DNA of 64,000 nucleotides from Limnohabitans sp. Jir61 (lineage in GTDB: Bacteria; Pseudomonadota; Gammaproteobacteria; Burkholderiales; Burkholderiaceae_C): assembly GCF_003063545.1 (NCBI RefSeq), contig NZ_NESD01000001.1, positions 1,036,790 to 1,100,789 on the forward strand, given 5' to 3'. Positions 7,849-17,344 of the stretch are shown here, in pieces (position 1 is the stretch's first letter; every line of letters begins with the position of its first letter). Below the pieces are notes generated by a model. It did no database searches and was not told the origin of the DNA. It saw only the letters and a list, made by a program, of their open reading frames with translations. Made by a program: the position numbers and the translations under genes.

Positions 7849-9744
7849 ATGGTTGCGTACGCAGATTTTCACCGCCGTTCCATTGAGGACCGCGACGCTT
7901 TTTGGTCTGAGCAGGCCAAATTGGTCGATTGGGAAACACCTCCACAACAAATCTGCGATTACAACAACCCTCCTTTTGCCAAGTGGTTCGTGGGTGGCAA
8001 AACCAACCTCTGCCACAACGCTGTAGACCGTCATCTCAAAGACCGCGCTGACCAAGCTGCGTTGATCTTCGTTTCAACAGAAACAAACCAAGAACACACC
8101 TATACCTACCGCGACTTGCACGCTGAAGTGCAACGCATGGCTGCGATTTTGAAAGACTTGGGCGTCACCAAAGGCGACCGCGTCTTGATCTACATGCCCA
8201 TGATTGCCGAAGCAGCATTCGCGATGTTGGCTTGTACCCGTTTGGGCGCGATCCACTCGGTGGTCTTCGGTGGTTTTGCGTCTCACTCGTTGGCCACACG
8301 CATTGAAGATGCGTCACCCAAAGTCATCATCAGCGCCGACGCAGGTTCACGCGGTGGCAAAGGCGTGCCTTACAAACCATTGCTCGACGAAGCCATCAAG
8401 CTGTCTGCACACAAGCCTGCCAACGTCATCATGGTGGACCGCAAATTGGCCGCTTTCACGCCTGTGGCTGGTCGCGATGTGGACTACGCCACCGAGCGCG
8501 CCAAGCACATGGACACGGTAGTGGCTTGCGAGTGGGTCGAGTCCACTCACCCCAGCTACACCTTGTACACGTCGGGCACCACGGGTAAGCCTAAAGGCGT
8601 GCAACGCGACACCGGTGGCTACACCGTGGCTTTGGCTTCCAGCATCCCCAATATCTACCAAGGCAAGCCAGGCGGTACCTTCTTCTGTACCAGCGACATC
8701 GGTTGGGTGGTTGGCCACAGCTACATCATCTACGGCCCTCTGATTGGCGGCATGGCCACCATCATGTATGAAGGCCTGCCCATCCGTCCAGACGGCGGTA
8801 TCTGGTGGAGTTTGGTTGAGAAATACAAAGTCAATGTCATGTTCAGCGCGCCCACGGCCATCCGTGTGCTGAAAAAGCAAGACCCCGCTTTGTTGACCAA
8901 GTACGACTTGTCCAGCTTGCAAGCCTTGTTCTTGGCGGGCGAACCGCTCGACGAGCCAACCGCCAAGTGGATTTCAGAAGGTCTGAATGGCAAAGCCATC
9001 ATTGACAACTACTGGCAAACCGAAACCGGCTGGCCAATCTTGACCATCTGTAACGGTGTGGAGAAAGCACCTAGTAAGTTCGGTTCACCTGGCAAGGCGG
9101 TGTATGGCTACAACGTCAAGTTGGTCGACGATCAAACCGGCGAAGAGCTCACAGGCGCTAACCAAAAAGGTGTGTTGACCATCGAAGGCCCACTGCCTCC
9201 CGGCAACTTGCAAACCATTTGGGGCGACGACAACCGCTTCGTCAACACCTACTGGAAGACTGTACCGAATAAGCTCGTTTACAGCACCTTCGACTGGGCT
9301 GTGCGTGACGAAGACGGCTACTACTTCATCTTGGGCCGTACTGACGACGTGATCAACGTTGCGGGTCACCGCTTGGGCACTCGCGAAATTGAAGAAAGCA
9401 TCTCTAGCCACCCCAACATCGCCGAAGTGGCGGTGGTCGGTGTGGCCGATCAGCTCAAAGGCCAGGTGGCCATGGCGTTTGCCATCGCCAAAGACACGTC
9501 GGGCTTGACCGACGATGCGGCTCGTAAAGCCTTGGAAGCTGAAGTCATGAAGGTGGTGGACAACCAGCTTGGTGCTGTGGCTCGTCCATCTCGCGTGATC
9601 TTTGTGACCGCTTTGCCTAAGACACGCAGCGGCAAATTGCTGCGCCGTGCCATCCAAGCTGTTTGCGAGAAGCGTGATCCCGGTGACTTGACCACGATCG
9701 ACGATCCAACCGCATTGCAACAAATCAAAGACCAAATCGTTTGA
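7849..9744 (+). CDS. prpE: Propionyl-CoA synthetase (AMP-forming)
   Basis: A 631-residue acetyl/propionyl-CoA synthetase of the PrpE type, activating propionate (and acetate less well) to the CoA thioester. It opens with AYADFHRRSIEDRDAFWSEQ, the family's ACAS N-terminal signature. It contains YTSGTTGKPKGVQRDTGG (AMP-binding P-loop), NYWQTETGWPI (A5 motif), LGRTDDVINVAGHRLGTREIEE (hinge) and LPKTRSGKLLRRAI with the catalytic Lys that propionylation can silence. Length is normal. It is not accompanied by prpB/C/D, so it is a stand-alone propionate entry enzyme here, directly upstream of the 2-oxoglutarate dehydrogenase operon. The ATG is well set by the AGGAGAG ribosome-binding site. Confidence 0.92.
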   Translation: MVAYADFHRRSIEDRDAFWSEQAKLVDWETPPQQICDYNNPPFAKWFVGGKTNLCHNAVDRHLKDRADQAALIFVSTETNQEHTYTYRDLHAEVQRMAAILKDLGVTKGDRVLIYMPMIAEAAFAMLACTRLGAIHSVVFGGFASHSLATRIEDASPKVIISADAGSRGGKGVPYKPLLDEAIKLSAHKPANVIMVDRKLAAFTPVAGRDVDYATERAKHMDTVVACEWVESTHPSYTLYTSGTTGKPKGVQRDTGGYTVALASSIPNIYQGKPGGTFFCTSDIGWVVGHSYIIYGPLIGGMATIMYEGLPIRPDGGIWWSLVEKYKVNVMFSAPTAIRVLKKQDPALLTKYDLSSLQALFLAGEPLDEPTAKWISEGLNGKAIIDNYWQTETGWPILTICNGVEKAPSKFGSPGKAVYGYNVKLVDDQTGEELTGANQKGVLTIEGPLPPGNLQTIWGDDNRFVNTYWKTVPNKLVYSTFDWAVRDEDGYYFILGRTDDVINVAGHRLGTREIEESISSHPNIAEVAVVGVADQLKGQVAMAFAIAKDTSGLTDDAARKALEAEVMKVVDNQLGAVARPSRVIFVTALPKTRSGKLLRRAIQAVCEKRDPGDLTTIDDPTALQQIKDQIV

Positions 9745-9866
9745 TTTGGCCCGCACGGCTAGGGTTTCGGTGGCACAATCCTGGATGCACTAGGTCAATC
9801 CTGATCACAGTCGCATCCGCTATCCGGTCCAGCCGTGTCGTGGAGGTTTTTTTCCAACCAACTAAT

Positions 9867-9888
9867 GTTTCCTGCAGGGAAACGGAGG
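9867..9888 (+). promoter_or_regulatory. Hairpin abutting the sucA ribosome-binding site
   Basis: GTTTCC (9867-9872), loop TGCAG, and GGAAAC (9878-9883) form a 6-base-pair hairpin directly followed by the Shine-Dalgarno sequence GGAGG (9884-9888), ten bases before the sucA ATG. It could influence translation initiation. The gap from 9745 also holds a CACAAT hexamer (9773-9778) that may be a -10 element. Confidence 0.35.
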
Positions 9889-9897
9889 TCAGCGCAA

Positions 9898-12762
9898 ATG
9901 AGTGAGACAACCGTCTATCAAGCCTATTCAGGCAATACCCATCTCTTCGGGGGCAACACCCCTTACGTCGAAGAGATGTACGAAAACTATTTAGCCAATC
10001 CTGGTAGCGTGCCCGACTCGTGGCGCGAGTACTTCGATGCGCTGTCGCATGTGCCCGCAGTCGATGGCTCGAACGCCAAAGACGTGCCTCACTTGCCCGT
10101 CATCAATGCCTTTGCTGAACGCGCCAAAGCTGGCGGTACCAAAGTCGTCATGGCCAGCGAAAACGCCGAAATGGGCCGCAAGCGCACTGCTGTGCAGCAG
10201 CTCATCGCCGCTTACCGCAACGTGGGCCAACGCTGGGCTGACCTCGATCCACTTAAGCGCACTGAACGTCCCAATATTCCTGACCTCGATCCCGCTTTCT
10301 ACGGCTTCACCGATGCCGATCAAGAAACCGTGTTCGATACCAGCAACACATTCTTCGGCAAGAACACCATGTCCTTGCGCGAATTGCTCAACGCTTTGCG
10401 TGAAACCTACTGCGGCACTTTGGGCGCAGAGTTCATGTACACCTCCGAAATGGGTGAAAAGCGTTGGTGGCAAGAGAAGTTGGAAAGCATTCGCAGCAAA
10501 CCCAACTTCAACTCAGACCAAAAGAAAACCATCCTCGAGAACTTGACCGCCGCTGAAGGTTTGGAGCGTTACCTCCACACCAAATACGTGGGCCAAAAGC
10601 GCTTCTCACTTGAAGGTGGCGAAAGCTTCATCGCCGCGATGGACGAACTGATCCAGCAAGCTGGTATCAAAGGCGTGCAAGAAGTGGTAATCGGTATGGC
10701 CCACCGTGGCCGTTTGAACGTGCTGGTCAACACCATGCGCAAACTGCCTTCAGATTTGTTTGCAGAATTTGATCACACAGCGCCCGAAGAGCTGCCAGCC
10801 GGTGACGTGAAATACCACCAAGGTTTCAGCTCTGACGTGTCCACCAAAGGCGGCCCTGTGCACTTGTCTTTGGCGTTCAATCCGTCACACTTGGAAATCG
10901 TCAACCCTGTCGTCGAAGGTTCCGTGCGCGCACGTATGGACCGCCGCGATGACCCAACAGGTAGCCAAGTCTTGCCCGTGTTGGTCCACGGTGACTCTGC
11001 TTTCGGCGGCCAAGGCGTGAACCAAGAAACTTTGTGTTTGGCCCAAACCCGTGGTTACACCACTGGCGGCACCGTGCACATCATCGTGAACAACCAAATC
11101 GGCTTCACCACCTCTGACCCACGCGACATGCGCTCAAGCGTGTTCTGTACCGACATCGTCAAGATGGTCGAGGCACCCGTGTTGCACGTCAATGGTGATG
11201 ATCCAGAAGCTGTTGTGTTGGCCACCCAGTTGGCCCTCGAGTACCGCATGACCTTCCGCAAGGACGTGGTGTTGGACATCGTGTGTTTCCGTAAACTCGG
11301 CCACAACGAGCAAGACACACCAGCGCTGACTCAGCCGCTGATGTACAAAAAAATCGCCGCCCACCCTGGCACCCGCAAGCTGTTCGCCGACAAGTTGGCC
11401 ACACAAGGCTTGGGCGACACATTGGGCGACGACATGGCCAAGGCTTACCGCGCCGCTTTGGATGCAGGCAAGCACGTCGGCGATGTGGTGTTGAGCAACT
11501 TCAAAACCAAGTTCACGGTGGACTGGTCACCCTTCATGGGCAAGAAGTGGACTGATGCTGCTGACACAGCCATTCCAATGGCTGAGTGGAAGCGTTTGGC
11601 TGAGAAGATCACCACCATCCCTGAATCTGTCACGCCTCACCAGTTGGTGAAAAAGGTGTACGACGACCGCGCAGCCATGGGCCGTGGTGACGTCAACGTC
11701 GACTGGGGCATGGGCGAGCACATGGCTTTCGCATCCTTGGTGGCCAGCGGCTACCCTGTGCGTTTGTCAGGTGAAGATTGCGGCCGTGGCACGTTCACAC
11801 ACCGCCACGCTGTGATTCACGATCAAAAGCGTGAAAAGTGGGACACAGGCACTTACGTTGCTCTGCAACACGTGACTGAAAACCAAGCCCCATTCACCGT
11901 GATCGACTCGATCTTGTCTGAAGAAGCTGTACTCGGCTTTGAATATGGCTATGCCTCTAACGATCCCAACACTTTGGTGATTTGGGAAGCCCAGTTCGGC
12001 GACTTCGCCAACGGTGCTCAAGTGGTGATCGACCAGTTCATCGCCTCTGGCGAAGTGAAGTGGGGCCGTGTGAACGGCTTGACCGTCATGTTGCCTCACG
12101 GCTACGAAGGCCAAGGCCCAGAGCACAGCTCTGCACGCCTCGAGCGCTTCATGCAATTGGCTGCTGACACCAACATGCAGATCGTGCAGCCCACCACGGC
12201 CAGCCAGATCTTCCACGTGTTGCGTCGTCAAATGGTGCGCGACTTGCGCAAACCTTTGATCATCTTCACACCCAAGTCCTTGCTGCGTAACAAAGACGCA
12301 ACATCGCCTGTGTCTGAATTCACCAAGGGTTCGTTCCAAACCATCATTCCTGAAAACAAAGCGCTCAAGGCTGACAAAGTCAAACGCGTGTTGGTGTGTT
12401 CAGGCAAGGTGTACTACGACTTGGTCAAGAAGCGTGAAGAGTTGGGTGCTGACGACGTCGCTATCTTGCGCGCCGAACAGCTCTACCCATTCCCACACAA
12501 AGCTTTCGCGGCTGAACTCAAGAAGTACCCCAACGCCACTGAATTGGTGTGGACGCAAGACGAGCCACAAAACCAAGGCGCATGGTTCTTCGTGCAGCAC
12601 TACATCCACGAAAACATGTTGCCCGGCCAAAAGCTCGGCTACTCTGGCCGCGCCGCTTCTGCGTCGCCTGCCGTGGGTTACTCACACTTGCACCAAGAGC
12701 AACAAAAGTCGCTCGTCGAAGGTGCCTTCGCCAAGCTCAAAGGCTTTGTGCTGACCAAATAA
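9898..12762 (+). CDS. sucA: 2-oxoglutarate dehydrogenase E1 component
   Basis: A 954-residue thiamine-diphosphate-dependent decarboxylase subunit of the 2-oxoglutarate dehydrogenase complex in the cytoplasm. It starts MSETTVYQAYSGNTHLFGG and has the E2-binding N-terminal segment (NTPYVEEMYENYLANPGSV). The body contains the signature GMAHRGRLNVLVN (about residue 265) and HGDSAFGGQGVNQET, with HLSLAFNPSHLEIVNPVVEG in between. The C-terminal transketolase-like half includes SGEDCGRGTFTHRHAV and LPHGYEGQGPEHSSARLERF. The ATG at 9898 was preferred over an upstream ATG at 9835 because it has GGAGG at the right distance and matches the family's N-terminus. It is the first gene of sucA-sucB-lpdA; the sucB start follows 37 bases after its stop. 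Confidence 0.96.
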   Translation: MSETTVYQAYSGNTHLFGGNTPYVEEMYENYLANPGSVPDSWREYFDALSHVPAVDGSNAKDVPHLPVINAFAERAKAGGTKVVMASENAEMGRKRTAVQQLIAAYRNVGQRWADLDPLKRTERPNIPDLDPAFYGFTDADQETVFDTSNTFFGKNTMSLRELLNALRETYCGTLGAEFMYTSEMGEKRWWQEKLESIRSKPNFNSDQKKTILENLTAAEGLERYLHTKYVGQKRFSLEGGESFIAAMDELIQQAGIKGVQEVVIGMAHRGRLNVLVNTMRKLPSDLFAEFDHTAPEELPAGDVKYHQGFSSDVSTKGGPVHLSLAFNPSHLEIVNPVVEGSVRARMDRRDDPTGSQVLPVLVHGDSAFGGQGVNQETLCLAQTRGYTTGGTVHIIVNNQIGFTTSDPRDMRSSVFCTDIVKMVEAPVLHVNGDDPEAVVLATQLALEYRMTFRKDVVLDIVCFRKLGHNEQDTPALTQPLMYKKIAAHPGTRKLFADKLATQGLGDTLGDDMAKAYRAALDAGKHVGDVVLSNFKTKFTVDWSPFMGKKWTDAADTAIPMAEWKRLAEKITTIPESVTPHQLVKKVYDDRAAMGRGDVNVDWGMGEHMAFASLVASGYPVRLSGEDCGRGTFTHRHAVIHDQKREKWDTGTYVALQHVTENQAPFTVIDSILSEEAVLGFEYGYASNDPNTLVIWEAQFGDFANGAQVVIDQFIASGEVKWGRVNGLTVMLPHGYEGQGPEHSSARLERFMQLAADTNMQIVQPTTASQIFHVLRRQMVRDLRKPLIIFTPKSLLRNKDATSPVSEFTKGSFQTIIPENKALKADKVKRVLVCSGKVYYDLVKKREELGADDVAILRAEQLYPFPHKAFAAELKKYPNATELVWTQDEPQNQGAWFFVQHYIHENMLPGQKLGYSGRAASASPAVGYSHLHQEQQKSLVEGAFAKLKGFVLTK

Positions 12763-12799
12763 ATCGTTGAAACGAACACTCAAATAAAGAGAGATAAAC

Positions 12800-14053
12800 A
12801 TGGCAATCATCGAAGTAAAAGTTCCACAGCTGTCTGAATCCGTGGCCGAAGCCACCATGCTGCAATGGAAAAAGAAAGTGGGAGAGTCAGTCGCTGCTGA
12901 CGAAATCTTGATCGACATCGAGACCGACAAAGTTGTGCTCGAAGTGCCTGCACCTGCTGCTGGCGTGTTGTGCGAAATTGTGGTCGCCGATGGCGGCACC
13001 GTGGCTGCTGAGCAGCTCATCGCCCGCATCGACACCGATGGCAAAGTGGGCGCTGTCGCAGCCCCCGCCGCAGCTGCACCTGCCGCCGCACCAGCCGCTG
13101 CTGCTCCTGCAGCCGCCGCAGCAGCTTCTGCCAGCAAAGCTGGCGTAGCAATGCCAGCAGCTGCCAAGCTGATGGCAGACAACCACTTGGCCGCTGGCTC
13201 AGTGACTGGCACTGGCAAAGACGGCCGCGTCACCAAAGGTGATGTGTTGTCTGCTGTGGCCGGTGGCGTGCAGTCAACTGCTGCTGTGATTCCTACAGGC
13301 GCACCTACCAAAGTGTTGGCACAAGTGGCCGCACCTTCTGTGGCCTTGGGTGACCGTCCAGAGCAACGCGTGCCTATGACACGTCTGCGTGCTCGCGTGG
13401 CTGAGCGTTTGTTGCAATCCCAATCGACCAATGCCATCCTGACAACCTTCAACGAAATCAACATGGCTCCGGTCATGGATATGCGTAAGCGCATGCAAGA
13501 CAAGTTCGAAAAAGAACACGGTTGCAAGTTGGGCTTCATGAGCTTCTTCGTCAAAGCGGCAGTGCACGCCTTGAAGAAATTCCCAGTGTTGAACGCTTCT
13601 GTGGACGGCAACGACATCGTCTACCACGGCTACTTCGACATCGGTATCGCTGTGGGTTCACCACGCGGTTTGGTGGTGCCAATTCTGCGCAACGCTGACC
13701 AAATGAGCTTTGCAGAAATCGAGAAGAAGATTGCTGAATTCGGCGTGAAAGCCCGTGACGGTAAGTTGGGCATCGAAGAGATGACTGGCGGTACCTTCTC
13801 TATCTCTAACGGCGGCACCTTCGGCTCCATGATGTCGACTCCGATCATCAACCCACCACAGTCAGCGATTCTTGGCGTGCACGCGACCAAAGACCGCGCT
13901 ATGGTGGAAAACGGCCAAGTGGTGGTTCGCCCAATGAACTACTTCGCGATGTCTTACGACCACCGCATCATTGACGGCCGCGAAGCTGTCTTGGGCTTGG
14001 TGGCGATGAAAGAAGCGCTGGAAGATCCAGCTCGCTTGTTGTTTGATATCTGA
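12800..14053 (+). CDS. sucB: Dihydrolipoyl succinyltransferase, E2 of 2-oxoglutarate dehydrogenase
   Basis: A 417-residue E2 core protein that carries the succinyl group from E1 to CoA. Residues 1-77 are a lipoyl domain with the lipoylated Lys44 in [12 protein letters not shown] very Ala/Pro-rich flexible linker follows (about 84-115), then a peripheral subunit-binding domain ([20 protein letters not shown]), a second linker and the C-terminal acyltransferase domain with the catalytic motif [13 protein letters not shown]. One lipoyl domain is normal for SucB. The ribosome-binding site AAAGAGAG precedes the ATG. The gap to lpdA (111 bases) carries a repeat element described separately. Confidence 0.96.
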   Translation: MAIIEVKVPQLSESVAEATMLQWKKKVGESVAADEILIDIETDKVVLEVPAPAAGVLCEIVVADGGTVAAEQLIARIDTDGKVGAVAAPAAAAPAAAPAAAAPAAAAAASASKAGVAMPAAAKLMADNHLAAGSVTGTGKDGRVTKGDVLSAVAGGVQSTAAVIPTGAPTKVLAQVAAPSVALGDRPEQRVPMTRLRARVAERLLQSQSTNAILTTFNEINMAPVMDMRKRMQDKFEKEHGCKLGFMSFFVKAAVHALKKFPVLNASVDGNDIVYHGYFDIGIAVGSPRGLVVPILRNADQMSFAEIEKKIAEFGVKARDGKLGIEEMTGGTFSISNGGTFGSMMSTPIINPPQSAILGVHATKDRAMVENGQVVVRPMNYFAMSYDHRIIDGREAVLGLVAMKEALEDPARLLFDI

Positions 14054-14066
14054 TCACCCCCGTTTA

Positions 14067-14141
14067 CGGCGCACTGCGTGTCGCCGAATCCCCCCTAAAG
14101 GGGGCCAACCCTGCGGCCTGGCAAAGCCAGTTCCGTGGGTT
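14067..14141. repeat. Triple-hairpin intergenic element (REP-like)
   Basis: Three consecutive inverted repeats fill the gap between sucB and lpdA: CGGCG-N10-CGCCG (14067-14086), CCCCC-TAAA-GGGGG (14091-14104), and a nested pair AACCC...GGGTT enclosing CTGGC-AAA-GCCAG (14107-14141). Such C-run/G-run hairpins followed by a CTGGC/GCCAG hairpin recall dispersed extragenic palindromes of Comamonadaceae genomes, from memory rather than from a search. It could stabilise sucAB mRNA or lower lpdA expression. A single copy is visible here, so its repeat nature is inferred. Confidence 0.5.
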
Positions 14142-14164
14142 GCTAAATAAATTAAAGGATTCAT

Positions 14165-15592
14165 ATGTCTAAACAATTCGACGTCGTCGTCATTGGTGGT
14201 GGCCCAGGCGGCTACATCGCAGCGATTCGTGCTGCACAACTCGGTTTCCAAGTCGCTTGTATCGACGAGTGGAAAAACGCAGCCGGTGGCCCAGCCCCTG
14301 GCGGCACCTGTACCAACGTGGGTTGCATTCCATCTAAAGCTTTGCTGCAGTCCAGCGAACACTTTGAGCATGCCAACCATCACTTCGCAGAGCACGGCAT
14401 CACTGCCAAGGACGTGAAGATGGACGTGGCCAAGATGATTGCCCGCAAGGACAACGTTGTGAAGCAAAACAACGACGGCATCTTGTACCTGTTCAAGAAA
14501 AACAAGGTCACGTTCTTTCACGGTCGCGGCAGCTTTGCTGGCAAGGCTGAGGGCGGCTACACCATCAACGTGGCTGGCAAAACCGAAGAGGCCATCACGG
14601 CCAAGCAAGTCATCATCGCCACAGGCTCGAACGCCCGTGCGTTGCCAGGCACACCGTTTGACGAAGTCAACGTGTTGTCCAACGACGGCGCTTTGCGTGT
14701 GGGCGCAGTGCCTAAGAAGCTTGCCTTGATCGGTTCAGGCGTGATCGGTTTGGAGATGGGCTCTGTATGGCGTCGTCTCGGCGCTGACGTGACCATCCTC
14801 GAAGGTCTACCTACATTCCTAGGCGCTGTGGACGAACAAATCGCCAAAGAAGCCAAGAAAGCATTCGACAAGCAAGGCTTGAAGATCGAACTCGGCGTGA
14901 AAGTCGGCGAGATCGTCAACGGCAAGAAAGGCGTCACCGTCAACTACACCAACGCCAAAGGCGAAGCCATCGTGTTGGACGCTGACAAGCTCATCGTCTC
15001 TATCGGTCGCGTGCCTAACACCATCGGTTTGAACGCCGAAGCCATTGGCTTGGCAGTAGACGAGCGCGGTGCGATTGTTGTGGACGGTGATTGTAAAACC
15101 AACGTTCCTGGCGTTTGGGCGGTGGGCGACGTGGTGCGTGGCCCCATGCTCGCGCACAAAGCCGAAGAAGAAGGCGTTGCCGTGGCCGAGCGCATCGCTG
15201 GCCAACACGGTCATGTCAACTTCAACACCATCCCTTGGGTCATCTACACCAGCCCCGAAATCGCATGGGTGGGCCGCACAGAGCAGCAACTCAAGGCCGA
15301 CGGCGTGGCGTACAAGGCTGGCACATTTCCGTTCCTCGCGAACGGCCGTGCACGCGCTTTGGGCGACACCACGGGTATGGTCAAATTTTTGGCTGATGCC
15401 ACGACCGACGAAATCTTGGGCGTGCACATGGTGGGCCCACAGGTGTCAGAGTTGATCTCTGAAGCTGTGGTGGCGATGGAATTCAAGGCTTCTGCTGAAG
15501 ACATCGCACGCATTTGTCATGCTCACCCATCGTTGAGCGAAGCCACCAAAGAAGCAGCTTTGGCTGTGGACAAACGCACGTTGAACTTCTAA
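14165..15592 (+). CDS. lpdA: Dihydrolipoyl dehydrogenase (E3)
   Basis: A 475-residue flavoprotein disulfide reductase that reoxidises the lipoyl group of E2 with NAD+. It has the N-terminal FAD-binding [10 protein letters not shown], the redox-active disulfide Cys49/Cys54 in [15 protein letters not shown], the NAD-binding [10 protein letters not shown] (about residue 194) and a C-terminal interface domain with the catalytic dyad in [15 protein letters not shown]. Its place at the end of sucA-sucB-lpdA makes it the E3 of 2-oxoglutarate dehydrogenase; it may also serve pyruvate dehydrogenase. A strong terminator follows 24 bases after the stop. Confidence 0.96.
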   Translation: MSKQFDVVVIGGGPGGYIAAIRAAQLGFQVACIDEWKNAAGGPAPGGTCTNVGCIPSKALLQSSEHFEHANHHFAEHGITAKDVKMDVAKMIARKDNVVKQNNDGILYLFKKNKVTFFHGRGSFAGKAEGGYTINVAGKTEEAITAKQVIIATGSNARALPGTPFDEVNVLSNDGALRVGAVPKKLALIGSGVIGLEMGSVWRRLGADVTILEGLPTFLGAVDEQIAKEAKKAFDKQGLKIELGVKVGEIVNGKKGVTVNYTNAKGEAIVLDADKLIVSIGRVPNTIGLNAEAIGLAVDERGAIVVDGDCKTNVPGVWAVGDVVRGPMLAHKAEEEGVAVAERIAGQHGHVNFNTIPWVIYTSPEIAWVGRTEQQLKADGVAYKAGTFPFLANGRARALGDTTGMVKFLADATTDEILGVHMVGPQVSELISEAVVAMEFKASAEDIARICHAHPSLSEATKEAALAVDKRTLNF

Positions 15593-15615
15593 TCAAATTC
15601 AACCGCTTTGCGTCT

Positions 15616-15646
15616 AAAAAGCCCGCTGGCAACAGCGGGCTTTTTT
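15616..15646 (+). terminator. Intrinsic terminator after lpdA
   Basis: AAAAAGCCCGCTG (15616-15628), loop GCAA, CAGCGGGCTTTTTT (15633-15646): a 13-base-pair stem with a six-T tail, closing the sucA-sucB-lpdA unit. A CACAATAG hexamer a few bases downstream may be the -10 of the zapE promoter. Confidence 0.93.
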
Positions 15647-15671
15647 CATGGGCAAGGCACAATAGAGCCCT

Positions 15672-16781
15672 ATGTCAGCCAATCAACCTGTTCACCAAAA
15701 CTACCTCAAAGAACTCGAAATTCGAGGCTTTCAAAGCGACCCTGCGCAGCTCCGAGCGATTGATGCGCTGGAGCGTTGCGCCAGCGAGTGGGCCGCTTAC
15801 AAAGAGAAGCGATCCAACGCGTTGAAGAAGATGGTCAACCGTCCCGCTATTCCGCGCGGCGTGTACATGTTTGGCGGGGTGGGGCGCGGCAAAAGCTTTT
15901 TGATGGATTGCTTTTTCGAAGCGGTGCCGATCAAGCGCAAGACACGTTTGCATTTTCATGAGTTCATGCGTGAGGTGCACCGCGAGCTGCGTGAGTTACA
16001 AGGCACGGTCAATCCACTGGATGTGTTGGGCAAACAAATGTCCAAGCGCTATAAGCTGATTTGCTTTGACGAATTTCATGTGGCAGATATCACCGACGCG
16101 ATGATCTTGCATCGTTTGCTCGATGCCTTGTTTGACAACGGTGTGGGCTTTGTGACCACCTCTAACTTCAAGCCGGATGATTTGTACCCAGGCGGCATGC
16201 ACCGCGACCGCATCATGCCTGCCATTGCTTTGTTGAACAAAGAGCTTGAAGTGATTAATGTGGACAACGGTACCGATTACCGACGTCGCACGCTGGAGCA
16301 GGTCGAGTTGTATTTGCGTCCCTTGGGTGAGAAGGCTGACGCGGCGATGACCGATGCCTTCAATCGTTTGGCCGAATGCCAAGACGAAGACCCGGTGTTG
16401 CACATTGAGGCACGCCAAATCAAAGCCCGTCGTCGCGCTGGCGGTGTGGTGTGGTTTGACTTCAAAGACTTGTGCGGTGGCCCCCGTTCCCAAAACGACT
16501 ACTTAGAAATTGCCAGCCAATTTCATACGGTGCTGCTCAGCGATGTGCCGCTAATGCCAGTGAACAAAGCGGCCGAGGCTCGCCGCTTCACATGGCTGGT
16601 GGATGTGCTCTACGACCGACGCGTCAAGCTCATGTTGTCAGCCGCAGTGCCACCTGAAGAGTTGTACACCGAAGGCCCGATGTCGCATGAGTTTCCACGC
16701 ACGGTGTCGCGTTTGAACGAGATGCAATCGGCCGAGTTTTTGGCTCTAGAGCGTCGCACAGTGGATACGGGTTTGACATGA
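15672..16781 (+). CDS. zapE: Cell division protein ZapE (AFG1-like ATPase)
   Basis: A 369-residue AAA-type ATPase of the AFG1/ZapE family. E. coli ZapE associates with the Z ring and matters for division under stress and low oxygen. The Walker A motif is GGVGRGKS (residues 68-75) and the Walker B is KLICFDEFHV with Asp133 and Glu134. A sensor-like TTSN (VGFVTTSNFKPDDLYPGG) and a C-terminal Arg-rich region are present, as usual for the family. The start ATG follows the lpdA terminator closely, so the gene has its own promoter. Its stop overlaps the start of the next gene by four bases (ATGA), implying translational coupling. Confidence 0.92.
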   Translation: MSANQPVHQNYLKELEIRGFQSDPAQLRAIDALERCASEWAAYKEKRSNALKKMVNRPAIPRGVYMFGGVGRGKSFLMDCFFEAVPIKRKTRLHFHEFMREVHRELRELQGTVNPLDVLGKQMSKRYKLICFDEFHVADITDAMILHRLLDALFDNGVGFVTTSNFKPDDLYPGGMHRDRIMPAIALLNKELEVINVDNGTDYRRRTLEQVELYLRPLGEKADAAMTDAFNRLAECQDEDPVLHIEARQIKARRRAGGVVWFDFKDLCGGPRSQNDYLEIASQFHTVLLSDVPLMPVNKAAEARRFTWLVDVLYDRRVKLMLSAAVPPEELYTEGPMSHEFPRTVSRLNEMQSAEFLALERRTVDTGLT

Positions 16782-17344
16782 AAAAATACCTGATTGCTTT
16801 GACTTTGATGTTGTGTACCGTCGCGTGGTGCGAAGAAATCGCAGCGGGTGCTCACGCTGATTTCCCTAGCGAGATTGAACGCAGTGCTGAGCGAACGAGA
16901 TTAACAATCGCACGTCAACAGCTTGAAGATCAGTACAAAAAAGAGATCAAACAGTGTTATCAAAATTTTGATGTCACGAGCTGTCGCACCCAGGCTCGGG
17001 ATCGTCGCATCGAATTAAACACGGCTTTGCGTCAGCAAGAACTTAGGTTTAATGCGCAAGAACGTTTGATTCATGCCGAGGAAACTCGACGCAGCATTGC
17101 TGAGCGCAACAGTGAGGCAACTATGAAGGAAGCTGAAGCGCAACGTGCCGCATCGATTTCCGCATCGAAAGATCGCGCTGATGCGAATGCTCAAAAACAA
17201 ATAGATCATGCGCTTCAAGGGACCAAACGTGGAGAGTATGAGCAAAGACAACGAGAGGCATCGCAGCACAAAGTTGACTTAGAGAAAAAACTGCGGGAAC
17301 GTAACAAAGAGCCTGCAGCTCCACTGCCTGTTCCCGGCAAATGA
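16778..17344 (+). CDS. Predicted periplasmic coiled-coil protein, unknown function
   Basis: A 188-residue protein I do not recognise. Residues 1-18 look like a Sec signal peptide (MKKYLIALTLMLCTVAWC). The mature part is dominated by Glu, Gln, Arg, Lys and Ala in heptad-like order from about residue 28 to 170, predicting a long coiled coil. It has two Cys in IKQCYQNFDVTSCRTQARDR (about residues 67-80) that could form a disulfide. The C-terminus ends in a Pro-rich tail. It overlaps zapE upstream and the helicase gene downstream by four bases each, so the three are one transcript with coupled translation. AT content is slightly higher than in its neighbours. A cell-envelope role linked to division is only a guess from context. 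Confidence 0.75.
   Translation: MKKYLIALTLMLCTVAWCEEIAAGAHADFPSEIERSAERTRLTIARQQLEDQYKKEIKQCYQNFDVTSCRTQARDRRIELNTALRQQELRFNAQERLIHAEETRRSIAERNSEATMKEAEAQRAASISASKDRADANAQKQIDHALQGTKRGEYEQRQREASQHKVDLEKKLRERNKEPAAPLPVPGK

Noticed and set aside
12682..13617. 311-codon minus-strand reading frame in sucA-sucB
   Set aside because: Lies opposite the Ala-rich linker of sucB and encodes only Ala/Gly-rich low-complexity sequence. The plus-strand genes are certain.
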